NCBI RefSeq assembly: GCF_014236655.1
Contig: NZ_JACMYG010000038.1
Span: 1 to 43,729, forward strand
DNA length: 43,729 nucleotides
Reading direction: 5' to 3'
DNA from: Pseudomonas kielensis
Lineage (GTDB): Bacteria > Pseudomonadota > Gammaproteobacteria > Pseudomonadales > Pseudomonadaceae
The stretch's first letter is position 1. Each line of letters begins with the position of its first letter. The notes below the pieces were generated by a model that had not been told where the DNA came from, searched no databases, and worked only from the letters and a program-made list of their open reading frames with translations. Of the stretch, positions 1-7,793 are shown one piece after another. The position numbers and the translations under genes are program-made.

Positions 1-133
1 ACAGCGGGATCGACACCAGGAAGCCGATGCAGATCGAGGCACTGAGCAGCCACATCGTCATCGCCAGGCCGGTGATGTGGTAGCCGTCGCTGTACAGGAA
101 CGGGCGCCAGTACTCTTGCAGAAGTTCGATCAT
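1..133 (-). CDS. Polar amino-acid ABC transporter permease (HisM/AotM-like), 5' part only
   Basis: The reverse strand opens with MIELLQEYWRPFLYSDGYHI and runs into a hydrophobic segment (GLAMTMWLLSASICIGFLV), the first membrane helix of a HisM/AotM-type permease. Only about 44 codons are inside the window; the gene continues beyond position 1. Its ATG overlaps the stop codon of the upstream permease by four bases (ATGA), so the two are probably translationally coupled and form the heterodimeric inner-membrane channel for a basic or polar amino acid. Family assignment rests on the N-terminus and on context (binding protein, then Q-type permease, then this gene). The exact substrate cannot be read from this fragment. 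Confidence 0.85.
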   Translation of the reverse strand, partial: MIELLQEYWRPFLYSDGYHITGLAMTMWLLSASICIGFLVSIPL

Positions 134-858
134 CGTACGGCCTCCCGGGCACCGGCGGCATAACGCCGCTCCAGCCAGCGCAGGACGACGTTCGATGCGC
201 TGGTGATCACCAGGTAGATCAGTGCCGCCAGCACCAGGAAGTAAAACAGCTGGTAGGTACTTTTGCCGGCGTCCTGGGCGGCCTTGACCAGGTCGGCGAG
301 GCCGATGATCGAGACCAGGGCGGTAGCCTTGAGCATCACCATCCAGTTGTTGCCGATTCCCGGCAAGGCGAACCGCATCATCTGCGGGAAGACCACGTAG
401 CGAAAGCGCTGGCCGCGCTTGAGGCCGTAAGCGGTGGCGGCTTCAACCTGGCCACGGGGCACGGCGAGGATCGCGCCACGGAAGGTCTCGGTGAAATAGG
501 CGCCGTAGATAAAGCCCAGGGTGATGACCCCGGCGCTGAACGGGTTGATCTCGATGTATTCCCATTCCAGCAGGTCGGTCAGGGACGTCAGCCAGGTTTG
601 CAGGCTGTAGAAAATCAGCAGCATCAGCACCAGGTCCGGCACCCCACGAATCAAGGTGGTGTAGCACTGCGCCGGAATGCGCAGCAGCCTGGAGGCTGAG
701 AGTTTGGCGCTGGCGCCCAGGAGGCCGAGTAACACGGCCACCAGCAGCGACAGTACCGATAATTGGATGGTCATCCAGGTGCCTTGCATCAGCAGGGGGC
801 CGAAGCCTTTCAAGCTGAAGGCCGAGAGCCCCAGGTTTTGTAGGAGTTGTTCAAACAT
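130..858 (-). CDS. Polar amino-acid ABC transporter permease (HisQ/AotQ-like)
   Basis: A 242-residue inner-membrane permease of the HisQ/AotQ family with about five hydrophobic helices. The cytoplasmic EAA-type loop is visible near residues 135-165 (EAATAYGLKRGQRFRYVVFPQ), where the ATPase subunit docks. Length is normal for the family (about 230). The gene lies between the periplasmic binding protein and the second permease, and its stop overlaps the next start (ATGA). A strong terminator separates it from the binding-protein gene, so its expression probably depends on read-through. The Shine-Dalgarno sequence before the ATG at 858 is weak, consistent with low production of membrane subunits. 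Arginine/ornithine or histidine are the likely substrates; the sequence does not decide between them. Confidence 0.92.
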   Translation of the reverse strand: MFEQLLQNLGLSAFSLKGFGPLLMQGTWMTIQLSVLSLLVAVLLGLLGASAKLSASRLLRIPAQCYTTLIRGVPDLVLMLLIFYSLQTWLTSLTDLLEWEYIEINPFSAGVITLGFIYGAYFTETFRGAILAVPRGQVEAATAYGLKRGQRFRYVVFPQMMRFALPGIGNNWMVMLKATALVSIIGLADLVKAAQDAGKSTYQLFYFLVLAALIYLVITSASNVVLRWLERRYAAGAREAVR

Positions 859-878
859 GAAGTCAGCAACCTGATAGC

Positions 879-911
879 GAAAAAAAGGCGCCCATCACGA
901 GGATGGGCGCC
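879..911 (-). terminator. Intrinsic terminator/attenuator between binding protein and permease genes
   Basis: A perfect 10-bp stem (887-896 with 902-911) and a 5-base loop is followed, on the reverse strand, by eight T residues (complement of 879-886). It sits only 6 bases after the binding-protein stop codon and ahead of the permease genes. It should end most transcripts after the binding-protein gene and let a minority continue, giving excess periplasmic protein. Confidence 0.85.
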
Positions 912-916
912 GGGCA

Positions 917-1699
917 TTATTTGCCGCTGTACAGATTCAGATCACCAAAGTGTTTCTTTTGAATGGTGGCGTAGGTGCCATCATCGTGTAACGCTTTGAT
1001 ACCTTTATCGAGAAGGGCCTTCAGCTCTTTGTTACCTTTAGAGATACCGATAGCTGTCTTGGCTGGCAACAGTGGGCTGTCGACGGGCTGACTGACTTCA
1101 TAGCCGGCGCCTTGTGGCGACTTCAAAAAGCCCAGTTCGGCTTGCAGCATGTCCTGGATCGACGCGTCCAGACGCCCGGAAATCAGGTCGGCGTAGACCT
1201 GGTCCTGGTTGGCGTAGGCCTTGGTCTTGACTCCAGCCTTGTCCAGCACGGCCTTGGCATAGGCTTCCTGGATGGTGCCCTGCTCGTAGCCGACGGCCTT
1301 GTCCTTGAGCGATGCGGTATCGGCGGTCAGCCCGGAACCCTTCTTGAACACGAAAGAGGTGGGGCCGGAGAACAGTTCGCTGGAGAAGTCGATGACCTTC
1401 TCGCGGGCTTCGGTAACGGTCATCGAAGAGATGACACCGTCGAATTTATTGGCCTTGAGGCCCGGGATCATGCCGTCGAAATCGCTTTCGACCCATTTGC
1501 ACTTGACCTTCAATTCGGCGCAGATCGCATTGCCCAGATCGATATCGAAGCCCACCAGGCTGCCGTCTGCTGCTTTGGATTCGAACGGCGCGTAGGAGGG
1601 GTCAACACCAAAACGCAACTCTTTGTATTCTTTGGCCAGCGCGGAACCCGCGGCCATGCACAACGCCAGTGCAGAAAGGGTCAGCAATGCTTTTTTCAT
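917..1699 (-). CDS. Periplasmic polar amino-acid binding protein (HisJ/ArgT-like)
   Basis: A 260-residue solute-binding protein with a Sec signal peptide (basic MKK, hydrophobic core, AxA cleavage near residue 22). The mature part begins KEYKELRFGVDPSYAPFES and continues with GFDIDLGNAIC, the SBP_bac_3 family signature; the two Cys near residues 60-67 (AICAELKVKC) match the disulfide seen in HisJ/LAO proteins. It captures a basic amino acid in the periplasm and delivers it to the permeases encoded downstream. It is first in the operon and followed by a strong attenuator. The ATG at 1699 is preceded by AGGGA. From memory it resembles Pseudomonas HisJ more than AotJ; histidine, arginine or ornithine remain possible ligands. 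Confidence 0.92.
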   Translation of the reverse strand: MKKALLTLSALALCMAAGSALAKEYKELRFGVDPSYAPFESKAADGSLVGFDIDLGNAICAELKVKCKWVESDFDGMIPGLKANKFDGVISSMTVTEAREKVIDFSSELFSGPTSFVFKKGSGLTADTASLKDKAVGYEQGTIQEAYAKAVLDKAGVKTKAYANQDQVYADLISGRLDASIQDMLQAELGFLKSPQGAGYEVSQPVDSPLLPAKTAIGISKGNKELKALLDKGIKALHDDGTYATIQKKHFGDLNLYSGK

Positions 1700-1844
1700 T
1701 ATTCAATCCCTAAGAACCAATATGAGCGCTTGTGGCGCAGAATTATTGTTACTGGAAAGCGTAAGACCTTATGAAAGTAGCAATTTCCGAACCAGAGTCC
1801 CGAACAAGCGTTTTAAAAGATGATTCAACAAAAGTCTGCGACCC

Positions 1845-1870
1845 ATTCGCGCCCAAAAACGGGCGCGAAT
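1845..1870. repeat. Perfect 10-bp inverted repeat with A5C loop
   Basis: ATTCGCGCCC (1845-1854), loop AAAAAC, then GGGCGCGAAT (1861-1870). It lies between the end of the quiP-like gene and the start of the amino-acid binding-protein gene, both on the reverse strand. No T-run follows on either strand, so it is not a classic terminator. It may be a Rho-assisted 3' end for quiP, an mRNA-stabilising hairpin or part of the binding-protein leader. Confidence 0.6.
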
Positions 1871-1905
1871 GATTGAGTGCACCAGCATGGCGCCTGGGCT
1901 GGTGG

Positions 1906-1930
1906 AACCGGTGCACCCCAAGCACCGGTT
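1906..1930. repeat. 9-bp inverted repeat just downstream of quiP
   Basis: AACCGGTGC (1906-1914) pairs with GCACCGGTT (1922-1930) across a 7-base loop. It starts 10 bases after the quiP-like stop codon on the reverse strand. No T-run follows, so it is probably a 3'-end stabilising hairpin or part of a two-hairpin termination region with 1845-1870. Confidence 0.55.
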
Positions 1931-1939
1931 TCGGCGGTT

Positions 1940-4390
1940 TTATTTGCCGGGTACCAGGGTCAGGCGCGTCTTGCCGTACACCTTGTCGAAGTTCTGCGGC
2001 TGCATCGGCAGGCTCTGGTACTGGCCCTTGAGCCACGGCTCGATACCGTTCAGGTAGTTGGGGCTAGCCGGGTTGCCGGACTGGCCGCTGCCGTTCTGCG
2101 CCAGCAACGGTTCGGTCTGCCCGAAGTCGACGATAAAGCGCATCGCCGGTGCCAGGGTGACGTTGAAGTCCTGGCCCCAGGTGTAGGCCGCCATGTTCAG
2201 GGTGGTGTGATCGCCACCGGCGGACATCGGCGCGCGCACGGTCTGGCCACGCACGTCCTTCCATTCGTAGTGATGCAGTTTTCCCCATTGCCAGGCTTTG
2301 CGGTCGCCGCCCATCTGGCTTTCGCCAGCAGAAATCGCGGCGGCCAGGCTGCGGGCAAGGATCGCCGGCTTGTCTTCCTTCTGCGGGGTGCGGGCGTCAT
2401 CCCAGAACGGGCTGTCTTCGCGGCCGAGCAAATGGTCAGCCTGGGCCGAGTAGGACAACTTGCCGCTGGCGACAAACGCTTTCCAGGCCGGGCTGTTCTG
2501 CGGCCCCAATTCGTCGAGGAAGATCTGCTGCATGCTGGCCTGCAGGAACAACGCGTAGATCGCCGCGTCAGTCGAGGTCGCACTGAGCTTGCCGTCGAAG
2601 GCCATCAGGCGGCTGTAAGCCTCGCGTGCCTTGCCCGCCTCGGCGGCGGGCAGGGCGGCGATGGCTTGTTTGAGCGGCGCGGACATGCCGGGCGCCTCGA
2701 ACATCTTCTTCAATTTGCTGGCGAACAGGCTGGTCTGGTCGTATTGCATGGCAATCGTGCTGCGAGTGTCCTGCTTGCCGCTCCCTGCCAGTTCGGCGAT
2801 GCGTTCGCCACGCTCGGGGGCGGCCCACGAATTGGACAACTGCATCCCGTAACCGTGAGGAATTACCCGTTGGTTGGCGGTGCCGAGCCAGCCTTGCGCC
2901 GGGTCCTGATCATACGGATGGAGCATCGGGTCGGCGTAGCCGTCCCAGTCGTAGCGGCCTTCCCAGCCGGGGGATGGCAGCAAGCCTTCGCCTTCGCGAC
3001 GGTTGGGGAAGCGACCGGTAACCTGCCAGCCGATGTTGCGGGCGTCGGCAAATACCATGTTCAGGGCAATCGCGCGGATTTCCCGGCTGGCATCCGAGGC
3101 TTTTTCCACATTCTGCGCGCGGGTCAGGTCGAAAAACGCATCCAGGCTCTTGTCGTCGGTCAAGTTCGGTTGCTGCAAGGCCAGGCCGAAGCCGTTGCCC
3201 AGCGCAGTACCCTGGGCGCTGTTGAGCAAGGCGCCGTGGCGGGTTTCGTACACGGCTTCGCGAATCGGTCGCTGGCCTTTGATGAAGTAGGTTTCGTTAC
3301 GCACCATCACTGGCTGCCACTTACCCCCGACCTCGTAGCTCAGGCCGTTGCCCTGGCGCTTGAGTTTTTCCAGGAACAGGTCCTGGTTGTCACCCAACAC
3401 CGCCGTCATGCTCCAGGCCACTTGGCCGTTGAAGCCGGCCAGGACCAGCGGCAAGCCGGCGATGGAAACGCCCGCCGCCTGGTATTTCGGTGCGCGAATC
3501 TGCACGAAGCTCCACAGCGACGGCACGCCGATCGGCAACTGGCTGTCGCTGGCCAGCAGGCTTTTACCGCTGCGGCTGCGTTGTGGGGCGATCGCCCAGT
3601 TGTTCGATGCCGTGCCGCCGAGCATGTTCAACGCGCCCAGTTGCTCGCCAGCATTCGCCACCTCGGCAAGGCCCGGGAGGGTGCCGTTGAGCTTGATGCC
3701 CTGAAGCTTGTCGGCTTCCGCCAGCGGCAGTTTTTCGTCTGGGTACGACGGCGACAGCCACGCCAGCTTGTCCTGGGTGACGGTTTGCGCCATGACCAGT
3801 GCGGAAATTTCCTGCGGCAGGTTGGCCGACTGGCTGAAGTTCAGCAGGCAGAAAATCAGCGCCGAGTCTTCCGGCTTCCAGTATTCCGGTTGGTAACCGG
3901 TAGCAGCCAGGTCCGCCGGCAGCTTGTCGCGATAGCGGAACAGGTAAGCGTTGACCCCGCGGGCATAGACTTCAAAGAAGCGCTTGAGGCGAGGCGAGGA
4001 GGCTTTATAGAGTTCGTCGGCGCTTTTCTTCAGGTTCACGGCGCGCATGTAACGGTCGGCGTCGAGCATCTGTGGCCCCGACATTTGTGCCAGGCGGCCC
4101 TGGGCCAGCAAGCGCATGCTGACCATCTGGTAAATGCGATCAGTGGCGTGCACATAGCCGAGGGTGAACAAGGCATCGTGGAAGGTGCTGCTTTCGATCA
4201 GCGGCATACCCATGGCATTGCGTCGCACGGAGACGTTTTGCGCCAGCCCTTTGAGCGGTTGCACACCGGAGGTCGGCGGTAGCGTGTCCTGGGCATTCCA
4301 GGTCTGGCATCCGCCAAGGCTGAGCACACTGGTGACTGCTGCGGCAACGCCGAACCGGGGAAGAAAAGAAGTAAAGGCTGGCGAGGCCAT
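1940..4390 (-). CDS. quiP: Penicillin-acylase-family AHL acylase (QuiP-like)
   Basis: An 816-residue N-terminal-nucleophile hydrolase. From memory its sequence closely follows P. aeruginosa QuiP: NVSVRRNAMGMPLIESSTFHD near residue 52, a conserved GYVHATDRIYQM segment, and a matching C-terminus. QuiP-type enzymes hydrolyse the amide bond of long-chain acyl-homoserine lactones, quenching quorum signals or using them as nutrients. The precursor should self-cleave before the nucleophile Ser262 (GGTA/SNNWAIAP) into alpha and beta chains. The start at 4390 (MASPAFTSF) has a GGAGC ribosome site 8 bases upstream; an in-frame upstream ATG lacks this. The N-terminus carries a lipobox (SLGGC, Cys28), suggesting membrane anchoring. 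It is transcribed alone, divergently from the isochorismatase-like gene. Confidence 0.9.
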   Translation of the reverse strand: MASPAFTSFLPRFGVAAAVTSVLSLGGCQTWNAQDTLPPTSGVQPLKGLAQNVSVRRNAMGMPLIESSTFHDALFTLGYVHATDRIYQMVSMRLLAQGRLAQMSGPQMLDADRYMRAVNLKKSADELYKASSPRLKRFFEVYARGVNAYLFRYRDKLPADLAATGYQPEYWKPEDSALIFCLLNFSQSANLPQEISALVMAQTVTQDKLAWLSPSYPDEKLPLAEADKLQGIKLNGTLPGLAEVANAGEQLGALNMLGGTASNNWAIAPQRSRSGKSLLASDSQLPIGVPSLWSFVQIRAPKYQAAGVSIAGLPLVLAGFNGQVAWSMTAVLGDNQDLFLEKLKRQGNGLSYEVGGKWQPVMVRNETYFIKGQRPIREAVYETRHGALLNSAQGTALGNGFGLALQQPNLTDDKSLDAFFDLTRAQNVEKASDASREIRAIALNMVFADARNIGWQVTGRFPNRREGEGLLPSPGWEGRYDWDGYADPMLHPYDQDPAQGWLGTANQRVIPHGYGMQLSNSWAAPERGERIAELAGSGKQDTRSTIAMQYDQTSLFASKLKKMFEAPGMSAPLKQAIAALPAAEAGKAREAYSRLMAFDGKLSATSTDAAIYALFLQASMQQIFLDELGPQNSPAWKAFVASGKLSYSAQADHLLGREDSPFWDDARTPQKEDKPAILARSLAAAISAGESQMGGDRKAWQWGKLHHYEWKDVRGQTVRAPMSAGGDHTTLNMAAYTWGQDFNVTLAPAMRFIVDFGQTEPLLAQNGSGQSGNPASPNYLNGIEPWLKGQYQSLPMQPQNFDKVYGKTRLTLVPGK

Positions 4391-4575
4391 GGCAAAGCTC
4401 CGTACCAAGAAAGGCGCTACGTTAGTGAGCGACCGAGGGCCGCGCAAGCAGGGGCCGAGCTTATTTGAGGGTTTGTCGGATAAATTACGGAATTTTCGAC
4501 CACGGGCCTGTTTGCCTACCGTAAATCACGGTATTGGAAGCGGGTACTTGGTTATTGGCAGAGGGATATAGCGCC

Positions 4576-5142
4576 ATGCAATTGCAGGTAAATGCCACGT
4601 TGATCCTGATCGATCAGCAAAAAGGAATCCATGAACCCCGGCTCGGACCGCGCAACAACCCTCAGGCCGAGGAGCGCATTGCCGAGTTGCTCGAGCACTG
4701 GCGCGCCAGATCGTGGCCCGTGATTCACGTGCAACATCTATCTCGCTCGCCGGAATCGGTGTTCTGGCCGCAACAGTTAGGTGTGGAGTTTCAGCAGCGG
4801 TTCATGCCCTTGGCCGGTGAACCGGTGATCCAGAAACAGGTGCCGGATGCGTTCTGCGCAACCGGGCTGGCCGCGGATTTACAACGAGGGGGAGTCGGCC
4901 AGTTGATTATCGTTGGCGTGGCAACGCACAACTCGGTGGAGGCCACGGCGCGTACGGCCGGCAATCTGGGGTATGAGACCTGGGTCGTGGAGGACGCCTG
5001 CTACACCTTCGACAAGCAGGATTATTTTGGCCAATGGCATTGCGCGCAGCAGGTGCACGCCATGGCGCTGGGTAATTTGCAGGGCGAGTACGCAACGGTG
5101 GTGACTACCCGCGACGTCCTGATGGCGGGCCGCGCCGGGTAA
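4576..5142 (+). CDS. Isochorismatase-fold cysteine-hydrolase-family protein lacking the nucleophile Cys
   Basis: A 188-residue protein of the isochorismatase-like hydrolase fold. Asp13 (LILIDQQ) and Lys87 (VIQKQV) match the catalytic Asp and Lys. The third position, normally Cys in a G-V-x-T-x-x-C-V motif, is Ser120 (GVATHNSVEATAR). Members lacking this Cys, such as true isochorismatases like PhzD, can act by a non-cysteine mechanism, so the protein may be a hydrolase of another type rather than an amidase. The ATG at 4576 has GAGGGA about 10 bases upstream; an in-frame upstream ATG (4534) has no ribosome site. It is divergent from quiP and convergent with the SEC-C gene. The substrate is unknown. 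Confidence 0.85.
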   Translation: MQLQVNATLILIDQQKGIHEPRLGPRNNPQAEERIAELLEHWRARSWPVIHVQHLSRSPESVFWPQQLGVEFQQRFMPLAGEPVIQKQVPDAFCATGLAADLQRGGVGQLIIVGVATHNSVEATARTAGNLGYETWVVEDACYTFDKQDYFGQWHCAQQVHAMALGNLQGEYATVVTTRDVLMAGRAG

Positions 5143-5144
5143 TG

Positions 5145-5172
5145 GTGGGAGCGCCGTTCGGCTGGCTCCCAC
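5145..5172. repeat. REP-like palindrome between convergent genes
   Basis: GTGGGAGC (5145-5152) and GCTCCCAC (5165-5172) form an imperfectly extended hairpin, the GGGAGC...GCTCCC pattern common in Pseudomonas REP sequences. It begins three bases after the isochorismatase-like stop codon, 20 bases before the end of the convergent SEC-C gene, and probably serves both as a 3' end. Confidence 0.6.
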
Positions 5173-5191
5173 ACGCCTTGGGGCTAGTGCA

Positions 5192-5401
5192 TCAAGCGCC
5201 GTGGCACTTCTTGAATTTCTTGCCGTTGCCGCATGGGCAAGGGTCGTTGCGGCCAACGTCTTTCAAGGCGTTACGCACCGGCTCCTGGTGAGCGTGGCCG
5301 CAGTTTGGGCCGTGCACATGACCATGGTCGTGATCATGGTGCTCGTGATGGTCATGATCGTGGTTGCAGTCAGGGCCATGGACGTGGGGTTGCTGGGTCA
5401 T
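5192..5401 (-). CDS. Histidine-rich SEC-C motif protein
   Basis: A 69-residue protein. Residues 5-38 are almost a continuous His/Asp/Gly stretch with two HGP(D/N)C motifs. The C-terminus (residues 50-67) is a SEC-C zinc-binding motif, GRNDPCPCGNGKKFKKCHG, as at the C-terminus of SecA where it binds zinc. The whole protein therefore looks like a metal-binding module: an N-terminal metal sponge plus a structural zinc site. The chosen ATG at 5401 lies 5 bases after the upstream LEA-like gene's stop; a longer in-frame reading would overlap that gene heavily and is unlikely. No catalytic domain is present. Zinc or nickel handling, or a SecA-like accessory contact, are inferences only. Confidence 0.85.
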   Translation of the reverse strand: MTQQPHVHGPDCNHDHDHHEHHDHDHGHVHGPNCGHAHQEPVRNALKDVGRNDPCPCGNGKKFKKCHGA

Positions 5402-5406
5402 CAGGT

Positions 5407-5892
5407 TTACTCCGGAATAAAATCGCCGGGAATTATCTCGCCATAACGCGACAGGTGCACGTCTTTGCCGAAGAATAATCCGGTTTGCAGGACGCCCTCC
5501 AGGCGGTAGGGGATGGGCTGCTCGGGTTTCTTCAACAACTTGACCACTTCGCGCAGGTGTTGCCACAGGTTCGTGCGGATCGGTACCTGAAAATACCCAC
5601 TGCTCTTGGGGTCGACACTGAACCACTGATCACTCTCGCCCTCGCTCAGCAGGAACTGGCTCAAGTGAATGCGGTATTCCAGGCCGCGGACCGTCAGGCT
5701 GGAGTCATTGGGGTTGTCGACCCGAAAGTACAGCATGAACTTCTGGTCGAGCAGCCGGGCCCGGATCACCTCGACCTTGAGCAGGTGGACCTGAGGCTCA
5801 AGCTCATCGTCGCTGAACCAGAACACGCAACCACTGAGACTCAGCAGCAACAGCAGGCTGATGCAGTGCAGGGCGCGGCGCTGGTTGAGCAT
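5407..5892 (-). CDS. LEA type 2 / WHy-domain lipoprotein
   Basis: A 161-residue lipoprotein: a hydrophobic leader ending in the lipobox LSGC (Cys22), then a single beta-sandwich domain. The segment MLYFRVDNPNDSSLTVRGLEYRI near residues 54-75 is the hallmark of LEA type 2 (WHy) domains, including the conserved NPN. Bacterial members are periplasmic lipoproteins of unclear role, linked by analogy to stress tolerance. The following FxxxE/ISLSQ-type pattern is present. It probably forms an operon with the histidine-rich SEC-C gene, whose ATG follows 5 bases after this stop. A 38-base gap separates it from the YchJ gene upstream on the same strand. Confidence 0.85.
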   Translation of the reverse strand: MLNQRRALHCISLLLLLSLSGCVFWFSDDELEPQVHLLKVEVIRARLLDQKFMLYFRVDNPNDSSLTVRGLEYRIHLSQFLLSEGESDQWFSVDPKSSGYFQVPIRTNLWQHLREVVKLLKKPEQPIPYRLEGVLQTGLFFGKDVHLSRYGEIIPGDFIPE

Positions 5893-5930
5893 GGTCTGGC
5901 TCCCTTTACCCGCAGTACAGGTTCAGTCCT

Positions 5931-6404
5931 TTAGGCGAAATACCCGGCACAGCACTTCTTGAACTTCTGCCCGCTGGCGCAGGGGCAGGCGTCATTGCGC
6001 CCGGCCTTGAGCGGTACGGTTGGGTCAATGAAGTACCAGTGCCCGGCGTTCTGTACGAAAGAAGAACGTTCACGGTGGCTATGTTCGCCGTCGCTGTCAT
6101 GCCAGCGCGCAGTAAAGGTGACGAAGGCGTGTTCAGGTTGGCCGCCGAACACTTCCGAGCTTTCCACCTCCAGGCCGAGCCAGGTGCTCTGGGCGCTCCA
6201 GGCGCTGATCGACTGGCGGTCCAGGCCGGCTTGCTGGGCGGGCAGGGTGGTCGCCACCAGGTAGTCGATCAGGCCCAGCACGTAGGCGCTGTAGCGCGAG
6301 CGCATCAAGGCTTCGGCGCAGGGCGCGGGGTGCCCGGCATGGTAGTGCCCGCAGCAGGCATCGAGTGGCGTGCCGCTGCCGCAAGGGCAGATGGATGTAC
6401 TCAT
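5931..6404 (-). CDS. YchJ family protein (UPF0225) with SEC-C ends
   Basis: A 157-residue protein of the YchJ/UPF0225 family. The N-terminus holds a SEC-C-like zinc motif (CPCGSGTPLDACC, residues 6-18), the centre an NTF2-like fold (FTARWHDSDGEHSHRERSSF), and the C-terminus a second SEC-C motif (NDACPCASGQKFKKCC). Family function is unknown. The ATG at 6404 was chosen because the protein then begins directly with the conserved MSTSICPCGSG; the longer frame runs back through the upstream DUF6231 gene. It follows that gene by 4 bases and so is probably co-transcribed with it. With the neighbouring histidine-rich protein, this gives two SEC-C proteins within 1.3 kb. Confidence 0.9.
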   Translation of the reverse strand: MSTSICPCGSGTPLDACCGHYHAGHPAPCAEALMRSRYSAYVLGLIDYLVATTLPAQQAGLDRQSISAWSAQSTWLGLEVESSEVFGGQPEHAFVTFTARWHDSDGEHSHRERSSFVQNAGHWYFIDPTVPLKAGRNDACPCASGQKFKKCCAGYFA

Positions 6405-6408
6405 TGTG

Positions 6409-6906
6409 TTACCACCAGTATTTTCCGAAATTCTCTGGATTGGCCCAGAACCGTGAGTTGAGCCAGTCAGGTACTTGTTTGTAGTCAAGCAGATCATAGG
6501 TGAACAGGGTCAATACTTGTTCGTCGCGCTGGAAACGTTCACTGGCTTGCAGGGCCAGGGAGAAGAAGTCGGTGTCCTGCCAGCCGCAGGCACTCAGGTC
6601 GGCGAGGACCGCGATGCGACTGGCGTTGAGGTTGCGGATCCCGCCGAGCAGGTTCAGGCCGTCGCGCTTGGGCAAATGCTCCAGGCAGTCGAGGGCCAGG
6701 GCCAGGTCGAATCGTTGCGCTGCCAGTTCTGCTGGCAGTGGGCCGGGGGCGATCTGGGCAACGACGGTGTCGGGGTGCGCCAGCTTGAACGCCTGCAGCG
6801 CCGGAAAGTCGCTGGCACCGATCAGCAGCAACCGTTTTGGTGCATAACGATCGAGCAGGGCGGCGAGCGCCTGCTGGGGAGTACGCAAAGAAATAGCGGC
6901 GGTCAT
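6409..6906 (-). CDS. DUF6231 family protein, methyltransferase-like fold
   Basis: A 165-residue protein that I recognise as the conserved Pseudomonas family DUF6231. Residues 22-32 (PKRLLLIGASD) and 65-80 (RFDLALALDCLEHLPKRDG) resemble the first strand and the D-x-LEHLP motif of class I SAM-dependent methyltransferases, but the glycine-rich SAM loop is degenerate, so activity is doubtful. The C-terminus (NSRFWANPENFGKYWW) is Trp-rich and distinctive. The ATG at 6906 has GAGGAT upstream. It is the first gene of the leftward run DUF6231-ychJ-LEA2-SEC-C and is divergent from the OmpA-type gene at 7097. No function is assigned. Confidence 0.8.
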   Translation of the reverse strand: MTAAISLRTPQQALAALLDRYAPKRLLLIGASDFPALQAFKLAHPDTVVAQIAPGPLPAELAAQRFDLALALDCLEHLPKRDGLNLLGGIRNLNASRIAVLADLSACGWQDTDFFSLALQASERFQRDEQVLTLFTYDLLDYKQVPDWLNSRFWANPENFGKYWW

Positions 6907-7096
6907 CGAGGATCCTCAATCAGAACTGCCAAGACTAGCCTGCCCGAAGGCTCGGGCCTAGAGCGGGTTTGCACGGGATGCTACGAGCGCCCGTAAATAC
7001 GCGATGCAGCAAGGCTGGCCTATTGCTGGCGGATATTAAAACTCGGGTCTTTACTGCTTGAATCGGTCGTATGCCGATCCCTCAGGAGAAAACTCG

Positions 7097-7786
7097 ATGA
7101 GCATAGTTCGGACAGCATTACCCTTGGTTCTGCTAACCAGTGTGTTGACTGGTTGCGCAGGTTTGCAGAAAACCGACTGGCCGACCTGTGCGGCGGTGGG
7201 CGGCGTGGTCGGTGCGGGTCTCGGCGCGACGAAAAGTTCGGCATGGGCCGGCGGTGGCGCGCTGTTCGTAGGTGGCTTGGCAGCCGCCTATTGCTGGGTG
7301 CATGGCGACGGCGATGAAGATGGCGACGGTGTTCTGGACAGTCTCGACAAGTGCCCGGGCACACCAAAAGGCGTGCAGGTCGATGCCAATGGCTGCCCAC
7401 CACCGGTGCCGGTGGTTGAAGAAGTGGTGGTGGTCAAAGAAGAAACCATCGTCATTCGTGATGTGCACTTCCAGTTCGACTCGGCCAAGTTGACCGAAGC
7501 CGACAAAACCAAGCTGGAAACCATTGCTTCCCGACTGAAACAGGAAGCAACGACTGCGCAACTGAGCGTCACCGGGCATACCGACAGCGTTGGCAGCGAT
7601 GCCTATAACGAGAAACTCTCGGATAAACGTGCGCATTCGGTGGTCGAGTACCTGATCGAAGAAGGCGTGCCACGTGCCAGCTTCGTGTCGGTACAAGGTG
7701 CCGGTGAAAGCCAGCCAGTGGCCGACAACAAAACCGCTGACGGGCGGGCCATGAACCGTCGTACCGAAATCAAAATCAACCGCTAG
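7097..7786 (+). CDS. OmpA-type peptidoglycan-binding lipoprotein, first of a tandem pair
   Basis: A 229-residue lipoprotein with lipobox LTGC (Cys20), a glycine-zipper hydrophobic region (residues 34-66), a calcium-type acidic TSP3-like repeat (DGDEDGDGVLDSLDKCPGTP, 71-90) and an OmpA_C domain (about 115-228). The peptidoglycan-binding signature is intact: HTDS at 161-164, the Ser/Arg helix LSDKRAHSV, and NRRTEI at 220-225. It should tether the outer membrane to peptidoglycan. The start at 7097 has AGGAG 10 bases upstream; an upstream in-frame ATG at 7058 has no signal-peptide logic. It is followed by a paralogue with the same domain order, and a 12-base upstream element is shared by both. 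Confidence 0.92.
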   Translation: MSIVRTALPLVLLTSVLTGCAGLQKTDWPTCAAVGGVVGAGLGATKSSAWAGGGALFVGGLAAAYCWVHGDGDEDGDGVLDSLDKCPGTPKGVQVDANGCPPPVPVVEEVVVVKEETIVIRDVHFQFDSAKLTEADKTKLETIASRLKQEATTAQLSVTGHTDSVGSDAYNEKLSDKRAHSVVEYLIEEGVPRASFVSVQGAGESQPVADNKTADGRAMNRRTEIKINR

Positions 7787-7793
7787 CCCCTCT

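Noticed and set aside
1877..4282. 801-aa forward ORF opposite quiP
   Set aside because: Antisense shadow: high-GC codon structure of quiP opens the opposite frame. The product is an Arg/His/Val-rich sequence with no domain and no ribosome site.
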